DNA of 9,506 nucleotides, taken from positions 1 to 9,506 of the forward strand of contig WREZ01000034.1 of assembly GCA_009779045.1 (NCBI GenBank), in the 5' to 3' direction. The notes beneath the pieces were generated by a model. The model made no database searches, had not been told where the DNA came from, and saw nothing but the letters and a program-made list of their open reading frames with translations. Position numbers and translations under genes: made by a program. How positions within the stretch are numbered: the first letter of the stretch is position 1; every line of letters starts with the position of its first letter. Origin of the DNA: Candidatus Bathycorpusculum sp. (lineage in GTDB: Archaea > Thermoproteota > Bathyarchaeia > Bathyarchaeales > Bathycorpusculaceae). Below are positions 1 to 6,332 of the stretch, in pieces.

Positions 1-795
1 CATTCATGGATTGCTCTTGGTGTTCCAGCTGATAAAGTGGAATTTATCTACTCAGATGAGCTTTATAATAATCTTGATTATTGGGCTAAAGTTCTTAAAA
101 TTTCCAAAGAGCTAACTGTTGCACGTACTATTCGAACTCTTGAGATTGCGGGCCGAAAGGAAGGGGAGGCTCGTTATGTTTCTGACTATCTTTATACACC
201 TATGCAAGTTGCTGATATCTTTGATATGGACGTTAAAATTTGCCAACTCGGTTTAGATCAACGTAAAGCTAACATGGTTGGTCGAGAAATTGGTGAGAAA
301 ATTGGCTATTGGAAACCTGTTTGTGTCCATCATCACCTACTGCAGGGATTAGCTAAACCAAGTGTGTGGCCTATTCCCGAAGGGCAAGAAAAAGAAGCTA
401 TAGCCAGTGCAAAAATGTCTAAAAGCAAACCGGACACTTGTGTATTTATCTACGATACACCTGAGGAAATTAAACAAAAAATGAGTAAAGCCTTCTGCCC
501 CGAACGCATTATAAAACATAATCCCGTGTTAGATGTTTGTAAATACATAATTTTCCGCGAACAACCCGTTTTCACCATTGAACGGCTCGCTAAATTTGGT
601 GGTAACATTGACTTCCAAAACTACTTAGAGCTTGAAACTACCTACGTTGAAGGTAAACTACATCCCATGGACCTAAAAAATGGTGTTGCAACAACACTTG
701 GGCAAATTCTTGAACCCGTACGACGTTACTTCGAAAACAACCACGAAGCAAAAAACTGCCTAGAAACTGTACGCGTAGCCAAAATCACACGCTAA
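1..795 (+). CDS. tyrS: Tyrosyl-tRNA synthetase, 3' part (5' end outside window)
   Basis: Charges tRNA-Tyr with tyrosine in the cytoplasm (class Ic synthetase). The frame is open from base 1 (HSWIALGVPADKVEF...), so the GTG at 37 is internal. The window holds the last 264 codons; by comparison with archaeal enzymes of about 310-370 residues, the N-terminal Rossmann half with the HIGH motif is missing. Visible are YTPMQVADI (Y is window codon 65), matching the tyrosine-pocket Tyr/Gln/Asp of the M. jannaschii enzyme, then LGLDQRKANM with the conserved Gln, and KMSKS at codons 138-142. The C-terminal part matches the family closely: KAFCP, a KFGG block, and LHPMDLKN before ILEPVRRYF. KMSKS in place of the M. 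jannaschii KMSSS is normal variation. Third codon positions move from T-rich early to A/C-rich near the end. The next gene is 238 bases away, so no operon partner is visible downstream. Identification is secure. Confidence 0.95.
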   Translation, partial: HSWIALGVPADKVEFIYSDELYNNLDYWAKVLKISKELTVARTIRTLEIAGRKEGEARYVSDYLYTPMQVADIFDMDVKICQLGLDQRKANMVGREIGEKIGYWKPVCVHHHLLQGLAKPSVWPIPEGQEKEAIASAKMSKSKPDTCVFIYDTPEEIKQKMSKAFCPERIIKHNPVLDVCKYIIFREQPVFTIERLAKFGGNIDFQNYLELETTYVEGKLHPMDLKNGVATTLGQILEPVRRYFENNHEAKNCLETVRVAKITR

Positions 796-1033
796 CAACA
801 CCATTGTTATATTCCAATTAATACATCAACTACAGGTTCTATTAGAATAATGTATCTGAAAATAACAGCGAATACACATTATTTGAAAAATGCTCCTAAA
901 GTTTGCTATAGGATGGCAAATAAACTATTAAACCGAAGAAAACATGTGAAATACTTAAAGAAAAAGAGGAACTACTTTGGGAAAAGATAGTAAAACTTAA
1001 ACTACCTAACTTATCTTATTTTAGCTGATTAAC
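796..1033 (+). other. Intergenic region with tiny or broken reading frames
   Basis: This AT-rich 238-base gap between tyrS and the YgbA-family gene holds two overlapping short frames. One runs from ATG 850 to TAG 988-990 (46 codons, very Lys/Arg-rich, ending in YLKKKRNYFGKR). The other, in a different frame, is open from 924 to TGA 1026-1028 (34 codons, no usable start, with ILKEKEELLWEKIVKLKLPN). The second reads like a helical protein tail and could be joined to the first by one frameshift near 925-950, so a decayed small gene is possible. Chance in AT-rich DNA is equally possible. No RNA gene was recognised. Confidence 0.2.
992..1003 (+). promoter_or_regulatory. Possible TATA-box region for the YgbA-family gene
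   Basis: AAAACTTAAACT lies about 36 bases before the ATG at 1034, roughly where an archaeal TATA box with a short leader would sit. It is a weak match in AT-rich DNA; no ribosome-binding site is seen before the ATG. Confidence 0.25.
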
Positions 1034-1387
1034 ATGAAGCCTCAGCCATCAAATCCCACTCACAAACGAATGATTCGTGAGAAAAAAACCATCACTTACA
1101 TGATAAATCTTTACTGTAAAGCCCATCATAAAACTAATGGTGACTTATGTGTCGACTGTCAACAATTCAAAGAATATGCCCATCTACGATTAGACAAATG
1201 TCCCTTTCAAGACAAAAAAAGCATTTGTGGTAAATGTAACATACAATGCTACAAGCCCGACATGAAAAAACAAGCCCACCAAATAATGAGCTACTCTGGA
1301 CCACGTTTACTACTACATCATCCCGGATTAGCATTACATCATATATGGGATAAACGCCGAAAAGCTCCAACCCTAGACAAGAACTAA
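1034..1387 (+). CDS. YgbA-family (nitrous oxide-stimulated promoter) cysteine-rich protein
   Basis: A 117-residue soluble protein matching the pattern of the YgbA_NO family (Pfam PF11756 as I recall it). The family hallmarks appear in order: REKKTI..MI.LYC..HH at 15-32, a CxxC at 39-42, EYAHLRLDKCPF around 48-58, a CxxC at 65-68 followed by QCYKPDM (C72), then YSGPRLLLHHPGLALHHIWD, which corresponds to the family's SGPRM..HP..AL.H block, and a basic tail. Seven cysteines (28, 39, 42, 56, 65, 68, 72) suggest a zinc or iron-sulfur site; that is inference. In enterobacteria ygbA is under the nitric-oxide sensor NsrR and linked to recovery from nitrosative stress; no such regulator is visible here. 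ATG 1034 is the first start; ATG 1070 would still keep the whole conserved core. Convergent with the HEAT-like gene, only 7 bases apart. Family call is confident, function is not. Confidence 0.85.
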   Translation: MKPQPSNPTHKRMIREKKTITYMINLYCKAHHKTNGDLCVDCQQFKEYAHLRLDKCPFQDKKSICGKCNIQCYKPDMKKQAHQIMSYSGPRLLLHHPGLALHHIWDKRRKAPTLDKN

Positions 1388-1388
1388 C

Positions 1389-1394
1389 TTTTTT
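1389..1394 (+). terminator. Oligo-T run in the convergent gap
   Basis: Six T residues directly after the TAA of the YgbA-family gene, filling the short gap to the convergent neighbour. Archaeal termination commonly uses such T-runs; this one is short. Confidence 0.3.
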
Positions 1395-1934
1395 CTACGG
1401 TAGTTTTTCCTTTTTCAATTTTTTAGCTTTTTTCAAGCCACCCAGCAATTGATTTTTTACACCGTTCTCTGTCTCTTGTTCACATAACTTGTTTAGTATA
1501 TCATAAAGTTCACTGTTTGCGTGTTGGGGTATTTGTATGATTTTTGCTAATGCATATGCACTTCCCCAGCGGATTACAGTGCCCTCGTTTGTTGTGTTTT
1601 CCATTAGATTCTGTATTGATGTTTCTAAATCGTCTGGAAACATGTGTGCAATGTTACCTACGATTCTTGAGGCTTCTCTTTTTATATTGTTAGATTTTGA
1701 TGTTATTAGGTCTTGAACAAATTTAAGCCAATCCGTATTTGCCATTTCTGGGTTTTTATTTGTAACGGTTTCCATTGCTTCAAGAACTAACACCAACTTT
1801 TTATCCTCAAGTATATTTTTCAATGTTTGAATTTCTTTAATTGTTATTAACTGCGTTTGTATGGCTATGGTTATTTCTTGTCTTTTCTCAAGGGATTTAA
1901 TAGCTTCATTACTCAATAAATTGATAATATCCAT
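1395..1934 (-). CDS. HEAT-repeat-like helical protein, function unknown
   Basis: A 179-residue, almost wholly alpha-helical protein without signal peptide or membrane segment. After an N-terminal helix (MDIINLLSNEAIKSL) the rest divides into antiparallel helix pairs like HEAT/ARM repeats: about 45-80 (LVLVLEAMETV...WLKFVQDLI), 83-112 (IKREASRIVGNIAHMFPDDLE), 118-152 (VIRWGSAYALAKIIQ then ELYDILNKL) and a last partial repeat at 158-170, ending in a very basic tail (KKAKKLKKEKLP). Such scaffolds usually bind proteins; no partner or catalytic role can be read from the sequence. The frame can be extended seven codons to a TTG (1955), but ATG 1934 is preferred because a TATA-like box sits 27 bases upstream, which would give a leaderless transcript. 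Divergent from valS. HEAT assignment is by repeat pattern only. Confidence 0.75.
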   Translation of the reverse strand: MDIINLLSNEAIKSLEKRQEITIAIQTQLITIKEIQTLKNILEDKKLVLVLEAMETVTNKNPEMANTDWLKFVQDLITSKSNNIKREASRIVGNIAHMFPDDLETSIQNLMENTTNEGTVIRWGSAYALAKIIQIPQHANSELYDILNKLCEQETENGVKNQLLGGLKKAKKLKKEKLP

Positions 1935-1954
1935 AAAAAAGTACAACCTGTGCA

Positions 1955-1970
1955 AAATATAAATTTTTTC
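1955..1970 (-). promoter_or_regulatory. TATA-like box, possibly bidirectional
   Basis: Read on the minus strand this is TTTATATTT, centred about 27 bases upstream of the HEAT-like ATG (1934), the normal archaeal TATA distance for a leaderless start. On the plus strand the same bases read TATAAAT (1958-1964) and could start a transcript near 1985-1990, giving valS a leader of roughly 120 bases. The minus-strand assignment is the stronger. Confidence 0.5.
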
Positions 1971-1975
1971 TACTT

Positions 1976-2047
1976 ATGCTTTCTCGGGGGGTCTGCCGAT
2001 GTACTCAAGCGGGTTGTGTGGAGGGTTTGATAGAAAAGTGGGGGTAA
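1976..2047 (+). other. G-rich patch upstream of valS with a 23-codon ORF
   Basis: In AT-rich surroundings this stretch has G-runs at 1986-1991 (six), 2011-2013, 2023-2025 and 2040-2044 (five) on the plus strand and few C residues, so ordinary hairpins are scarce. An ORF from ATG 1976 to TAA 2045-2047 encodes 23 residues with three cysteines (MLSRGVCRCTQAGC...). A second frame from ATG 1999 encodes 25 residues. If the plus-strand reading of the TATA box at 1958 is real, the patch lies at the start of the valS leader. Its role is unknown; quadruplex, leader peptide and leftover DNA are all open. Confidence 0.3.
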
Positions 2048-2106
2048 TGTTTTTAGGTGCTTTTTTTGTTTGCTAAGTGCAGTAATTTACAGTTGGTTTG
2101 ATATTT

Positions 2107-4569
2107 ATGCAGCCTATGCCTAAGGATTACAAGTTTGCTGAGATTGAGTCGAAGTGGCAGAGTAAATGGGAAGAAATGAAGCTTTACCACTATGATTGGA
2201 ATGATCAAATTCGTGAGCCGTTTAGTATTGATACGCCGCCTCCTTACCCTTCAGGTGAGCTTCACATGGGTAATGTCCTTAACTGGACTTATTTTGATAT
2301 TGTAGCGCGTTTCAAGCGTATGCAAGGTTATAATGTGCTTTTTCCGCAGGGTTGGGATTGTCATGGTTTAGGTATAGAAATTCAAGTTGAAAAAGCTAAT
2401 AATATTCGTAAACGTGACATGTCCCCTGACCAGTTTCGTAACATGTGTATGGCTCTTGTCGAAAAATACATCGCCATGATGAAAGAGGGTATACTTAAAC
2501 TTGGTAGTAGTATAGACTGGACCACTGAGTATCGAACTATGGATCCAAATTATTGGCGTTGTACCCAACTTAGTTTCATACAACTTTACCAAAAAGGCTA
2601 CATGTACCAAGGTACTCATCCTGTTAACTGGTGTCCCCGTGACGAAACTGCCATTGCCGATGCAGAAGTCGACCATACAAAAAAAGAAGGCGCCCTCCAT
2701 TACATCAAATTTCCCATAACAAACTCAGATGAGCACCTTTTAATTGCCACTTCTCGACCTGAGTTTATTCCTGCCTGTGTAGCCGTTAAAGTTAACCCCA
2801 AAGATGATCGCTATGGTAAATTTGTTGGCAAAAAGATCTTGGTGCCTCTTGTAAATAGAGAAGTTCCTATTATAGCTGATGAAGCTGTTGACATGAACTT
2901 TGGTACTGGTGCTGTTCAAGTATGTACTTATGGCGATAAAGACGATGTTAAAACCGTTATAAAACACAAACTTTCTGTAATTCGTCTTATTAGTGAAAAT
3001 GGTCAAATAACTGAAGCTGGATGCAAATATGCTGGTCTTTATTTGAATCACGCTCGGACTGCAGTTGTTGCTGATTTAAAAGAGATTGGACTACTTGAAA
3101 AAACTGAAAAAATTCAGCAAGAAGTTGGTGTTTGTGAGCGTTGTAAAACTACTGTTGAAATCCTTGAACGCAAGCAGTGGTTTATGAAAACTATGCAGCT
3201 CTCTGAAGTTATTGAAAAGAGTGCTAATGAGATTCCTTGGTATCCAGATTACATGAAAAACCGTTTAATTGATTGGGCAAAAAGTCTTGATTGGGACTGG
3301 GTTATTAGTCGTCAACGGTTATTTGCTACGCCTATTCCTGTTTGGTATTGCAAGAGTTGTGGTGAAATCATTGTTGCAGAACCCGAGTGGGTGCCAATTG
3401 ACCCCAAACTCGTAGATCCAAAAGTTGATGCTTGTCCAAAATGTGGTGGTAAAAACTTTATTGGTGAGCAAGATGTCATGGACACTTGGATGGATAGTTC
3501 CATTACTTGTGCGGTTCATGCTGGTTGGCCTGACCGCTCCGACTGGACGCGCCTCTTTCCAGCAAGTATGCATCCCTCTGGAACAGATATCATTCGTACT
3601 TGGGCATACTATTTAATGGTACGCCACCTTGCCCTATTTGAACAACGACCATTTAACAGTGTACTTATAAATGGTATGGTTCTTGGGGCTGATGGCCGAA
3701 AAATGAGCAAGTCCCTCAAAAACTATGCTGCCGCACCTGAAACCCTTGCCAAAAACGGTGCTGACGCCGTAAGACAGTGGGCTGCAGGCGGAGGCGCCAC
3801 AGGTTCAGACATACCATACCGCATACAAGATGTTGAATATGGTAAGAGATTCTTAAACAAACTTTGGAACGCATCTGTATTTGCAAGCAAACTGCTCGAA
3901 GGCTACACACCACAGCCTAATGTTAATGTTGAATTGCAACTGCTTGACAAATGGATAATTAGCAAAACAGAAAACCTAACAAAAAAAGTCACGGACTCTT
4001 TTGAAAAGTGCCAATTCAACCTCGCCGTTGAAGACATACGAAACTTTACCTGGCATATTGTCTGCGATTATTATTTAGAAGCTATAAAAGACCGTTTGTA
4101 TCGTCCAGAAATTCATGGAAAAGAAAGCCGAACAGCTGCACAATACACCCTCTATGAAGTTCTATATCGTCTTCTACAGCTATTTGCACCCATTGCACCT
4201 CACTTAACCGAAGAAATATATCAATACATGTATCTTGACAATAAAGGCTACAAAAGCATACAAATTTCAAAATGGCCAAAATTCAACCCAACACTCGTAA
4301 GTGAGGACATAGAAAAACAAGGTGATTTAATAATTGCCGTCTTAGGAGAAATACGCAATGACAAAGCACAAAAAAAGCTACCCCTAAACGCACCCATAAA
4401 AAACGTAGTACTCTATGTAGGCAACACCGAAACTGCATCTATTCTTGAGAAGGGCACAGTTGATATTGCATCCACTTTAAAAATTGAAAACTTTAAAGTC
4501 ATCCCCGAGAAATCTCATCAAGGACGACAAGTTCCCTCAACTGAAATCTACATCCAAGCAGAATACTAA
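2107..4569 (+). CDS. valS: Valyl-tRNA synthetase
   Basis: Charges tRNA-Val with valine and hydrolyses mischarged Thr-tRNA (class Ia). The 820 residues are close to, slightly below, the usual archaeal length. Order of parts: PPPYPSGELHMGN with the HIGH motif as HMGN (53-56); GWDCHG (82-87); HPVNWCPRDETAIADAEV; the CP1 editing domain with TSRPE (215-219) and GTGAV (266-270); zinc-type pairs C343/C346, C415/C418 and C443/C446; DTWMDSS (459-465); KMSKS (532-536); and an anticodon-binding helical domain ending in ITxxE-like SAPHLTEE. The HPVNWC.R.ETAIADAEV pattern separates ValRS from IleRS and LeuRS. An in-frame TTG lies at 2098 and a further ATG at 2116; ATG 2107 is chosen as the first ATG. No ribosome-binding site is visible. 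The motif usually written HGLPTE reads HGLGIE here. First gene of an operon with nadX, 13 bases downstream. Codons change from T-ending to C/A-ending in the second half. Confidence 0.95.
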   Translation: MQPMPKDYKFAEIESKWQSKWEEMKLYHYDWNDQIREPFSIDTPPPYPSGELHMGNVLNWTYFDIVARFKRMQGYNVLFPQGWDCHGLGIEIQVEKANNIRKRDMSPDQFRNMCMALVEKYIAMMKEGILKLGSSIDWTTEYRTMDPNYWRCTQLSFIQLYQKGYMYQGTHPVNWCPRDETAIADAEVDHTKKEGALHYIKFPITNSDEHLLIATSRPEFIPACVAVKVNPKDDRYGKFVGKKILVPLVNREVPIIADEAVDMNFGTGAVQVCTYGDKDDVKTVIKHKLSVIRLISENGQITEAGCKYAGLYLNHARTAVVADLKEIGLLEKTEKIQQEVGVCERCKTTVEILERKQWFMKTMQLSEVIEKSANEIPWYPDYMKNRLIDWAKSLDWDWVISRQRLFATPIPVWYCKSCGEIIVAEPEWVPIDPKLVDPKVDACPKCGGKNFIGEQDVMDTWMDSSITCAVHAGWPDRSDWTRLFPASMHPSGTDIIRTWAYYLMVRHLALFEQRPFNSVLINGMVLGADGRKMSKSLKNYAAAPETLAKNGADAVRQWAAGGGATGSDIPYRIQDVEYGKRFLNKLWNASVFASKLLEGYTPQPNVNVELQLLDKWIISKTENLTKKVTDSFEKCQFNLAVEDIRNFTWHIVCDYYLEAIKDRLYRPEIHGKESRTAAQYTLYEVLYRLLQLFAPIAPHLTEEIYQYMYLDNKGYKSIQISKWPKFNPTLVSEDIEKQGDLIIAVLGEIRNDKAQKKLPLNAPIKNVVLYVGNTETASILEKGTVDIASTLKIENFKVIPEKSHQGRQVPSTEIYIQAEY

Positions 4570-4574
4570 GGTGA
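4569..4574 (+). promoter_or_regulatory. Shine-Dalgarno site of nadX
   Basis: AGGTGA, a full match to the archaeal 16S rRNA 3' tail, overlaps the last base of the valS stop codon and lies 8 bases before ATG 4583. It fixes the nadX start and indicates translation from a shared mRNA, unlike the apparently leaderless first genes nearby. Confidence 0.75.
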
Positions 4575-4582
4575 AAAAGAAA

Positions 4583-5326
4583 ATGGCTAAACCTAAACGT
4601 GTAGGTCTAATTGGTGCCGGAGCAATTGGTACAGTGCTTGCTGAGGCAATTCAACGCGAGCTCGTAACATGCGACGAACTTGTTATTTATGATACCGACT
4701 TACAACGAGCACAAACCCTAAAAAACAAACTCCAATTTCCCGTTAAAATAGTGAACAACATAGATGCACTTCTTGACCAAAAACCAAAAGTAATCATAGA
4801 AGCTGCCTCACAACAGGCTGTAACAGAATATTTTAACAAACTCTTAGCAGCAGACATCGACCTAATCATTATGAGCACAGGCGCCCTACTTAACATTGGT
4901 ACAGGAAGTCCCAAAGTACACTTCCCACCCGGCGCAATAGGCGGCTTAGACGCTATCTCTAGTGCTACACTCGCAGGCATAGATGAGATAACCCTAACAA
5001 CACACAAACCCCCAAAAGCCCTATGTAAAAACAACACCGAAGAACTCACGATCTATGAAGGATATGCCAAAGAAGCTGCACAAAAATTTCCAAAAGAAAT
5101 GAACGTAGCCGCCACCATAGCTCTAACAGTCAAACCCACAAAAGTCAAAGTAAAAGTAGTCTCCGACCCAAAAATCCAACGCAATACCCATCAAATCAAC
5201 ATAAAATGGCACTACGGCGAGATGAACCTGCAATTCGCAAACGACCCACATCCAGATAACCCACACACCAGTGCACTAGCAGCCTGGTCGGCAATAAATC
5301 TACTAAAAACGCTACTCGAAGCATAA
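4583..5326 (+). CDS. nadX: L-aspartate dehydrogenase (NadX type)
   Basis: Oxidises L-aspartate with NAD(P)+ to iminoaspartate, the substrate of quinolinate synthase in NAD biosynthesis, replacing aspartate oxidase in many archaea. The 247-residue protein begins with a Rossmann fold (VGLIGAGAIG, glycines at 11, 13 and 16), then EAASQQAV (74-81), STGA (98-101), GAIGGLDAI (117-125), TLTTHKPPKAL (138-147), FPKEMNVAAT (169-178), NTHQI with candidate catalytic H203, and a C-terminal NPHTSALAAWSAI (226-238). All match the Archaeoglobus enzyme as I recall it. Differences: the stretch between STGA and GAIGG is about ten residues shorter, and the Ser of SGAIGG is Pro116. The frame extends upstream into valS, but the AGGTGA site selects ATG 4583. 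It is the second gene of an operon with valS; nadA and nadC are not in view. Convergent with the coiled-coil gene, 10 bases apart. Confidence 0.9.
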   Translation: MAKPKRVGLIGAGAIGTVLAEAIQRELVTCDELVIYDTDLQRAQTLKNKLQFPVKIVNNIDALLDQKPKVIIEAASQQAVTEYFNKLLAADIDLIIMSTGALLNIGTGSPKVHFPPGAIGGLDAISSATLAGIDEITLTTHKPPKALCKNNTEELTIYEGYAKEAAQKFPKEMNVAATIALTVKPTKVKVKVVSDPKIQRNTHQINIKWHYGEMNLQFANDPHPDNPHTSALAAWSAINLLKTLLEA

Positions 5327-5336
5327 CTTCATCTTC

Positions 5337-6176
5337 TTATTTTCTTTGGAAAAAATTGTTGAGCATGTCTTTTAAAGACTCACAAGCAAACCATCGTTCT
5401 TCCAATGAGCTATCTTCATCAATTTCTTTAACACATTTTTGAAGATTTTTTATCTCTTCAATTATAGGTTCTCGTTTACTCTCATACTCTTCCTTAAGCT
5501 GTTTCTGTTTTTCTTTGAAATCTAATGCCACTACTTCAAACTCTTGTTGTTTGTCAAGGTATCTTTGTACAACTGTGGCTTCTTTTTTTTCTCGCTCTTT
5601 TTTGGATATACCTCTAAAAAATCCTGTTTTTAATTTAACTATTTGATTCTGTTCTTTCTTTAATGTATCCAGTTCTTTGTTTAACTGTTTTAGTGTAGCT
5701 ATTTTTTGTCCTTTAAGTATAAGCGCTTTAGTTAAATGTTCTTTGTTTATTTGTTGGAGGCTTTTTTTAGTGCCTGATAAGTTGTTTATTTGTTTTTCAA
5801 GGGTGTTTTCTCTTTTTTGATGGTTTTCAAGTTGAAGTTTAATTGTTTCAAGTATTTGTTTGCGTTCTTCTGTAAATTGTTCATCAACATTTATGTTTTG
5901 GTGTGTCTCAAATTCGTCTAAAACTGTTTCTATTGTTCGTAGCCATCGGTTAAAGTGTTCGCTAAATGGTGTTGAACCAAATTTTTGATTGCCTAATGTA
6001 TGTAGACGTTTAAGTGTCACCTCAAAAATTTGTTGTTGGGAAGGCACTGTTTTTTCTTTGTTGTCATATTCGGTTTTATGTCTGTTTTGTTTGGCTATTT
6101 TGTTTTTTTCTCGAAAGGCTTTCCTATATTCTCGTATTATTTTTTTAGGTGTTCGTGTTCGAGAAGGGTGCCCCAT
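5337..6176 (-). CDS. Coiled-coil protein of unknown function
   Basis: A 279-residue, Lys/Glu/Gln-rich protein I cannot name. Layout: a strongly basic start (1-45, many Arg/Lys); a more globular part (about 46-100) with LGNQKFGSTPFSEHFNRWL and a following VLDEFE, whose aromatic and Trp positions look selected; a long heptad-like coiled coil (about 101-182); a break at TGFFRGISKKE (184-194); a second coiled coil (about 195-255); and a short Trp/Phe-containing helical end (ERWFACESLKDMLNNFF). There is no signal peptide, membrane segment, Walker motif or zinc site, so it is not a complete SMC/Rad50-type ATPase. A scaffold or nucleic-acid-associated structural role would fit the basic head and coiled coils, but that is a guess. 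ATG 6176 sits about 29 bases from a TATA-like box, consistent with a leaderless start. Divergent from pyk. Confidence 0.7.
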   Translation of the reverse strand: MGHPSRTRTPKKIIREYRKAFREKNKIAKQNRHKTEYDNKEKTVPSQQQIFEVTLKRLHTLGNQKFGSTPFSEHFNRWLRTIETVLDEFETHQNINVDEQFTEERKQILETIKLQLENHQKRENTLEKQINNLSGTKKSLQQINKEHLTKALILKGQKIATLKQLNKELDTLKKEQNQIVKLKTGFFRGISKKEREKKEATVVQRYLDKQQEFEVVALDFKEKQKQLKEEYESKREPIIEEIKNLQKCVKEIDEDSSLEERWFACESLKDMLNNFFQRK

Positions 6177-6200
6177 AAGTATGTGTAATGTGTTTATAGT

Positions 6201-6210
6201 ATTTAATTTG
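6201..6210 (-). promoter_or_regulatory. TATA-like box of the coiled-coil gene
   Basis: Read on the minus strand as CAAATTAAAT, followed by ACTATAAAC; the centre lies about 29 bases upstream of ATG 6176. This predicts a transcript starting at or next to the start codon. Confidence 0.4.
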
Positions 6211-6290
6211 TGCTTATGGATACTGTTTAACTGTTGTTGTTGCTGTGTTTTTCTATTTAGATACTTTAGTTCTATGGTTATTTGTACCGT

Positions 6291-6303
6291 TATACTTTAA
6301 TTT
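6291..6303 (+). promoter_or_regulatory. TATA-like box of pyk
   Basis: TATACTTTAATTT lies about 36 bases before the pyk ATG at 6333, predicting a leader of some ten bases. No ribosome-binding site is seen before the ATG. Weak evidence in AT-rich DNA. Confidence 0.35.
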
Positions 6304-6332
6304 TGAATTACGTTTCATTATGTGTGGGTAAT

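Noticed and set aside
1989..2030. tRNA-like 5' half (GCCGATG TA CTC AAGCGGGTT ... GAG) resembling a Ser/Leu tRNA D-arm
   Set aside because: The D-loop would be too long, no anticodon stem pairs, and no T-arm or matching 3' acceptor strand (CATCGGC) follows before valS.
2359..3720. valS product read as an isoleucyl- or leucyl-tRNA synthetase
   Set aside because: The GWDCHG and HPVNWCPR.ETAIADAEV patterns and the length of 820 residues fit archaeal ValRS; archaeal IleRS and LeuRS are longer and differ at these motifs.
4687..5049. Minus-strand 120-codon ORF inside nadX
   Set aside because: nadX on the plus strand has full family motifs; the antisense frame shows no recognisable protein pattern or start signals.
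5989..6300. Plus-strand 103-codon ORF with a hydrophobic Cys/Phe-rich product
   Set aside because: It is the reverse of the coiled-coil gene's coding strand plus its promoter; the hydrophobic residues arise from antisense Lys/Gln-rich codons.
6282..6332. Pyruvate kinase start at TTG 6282
   Set aside because: It would add 17 residues unlike the family and would lie upstream of the likely TATA box position; ATG 6333 starts at the conserved KIIATIGPAS region.
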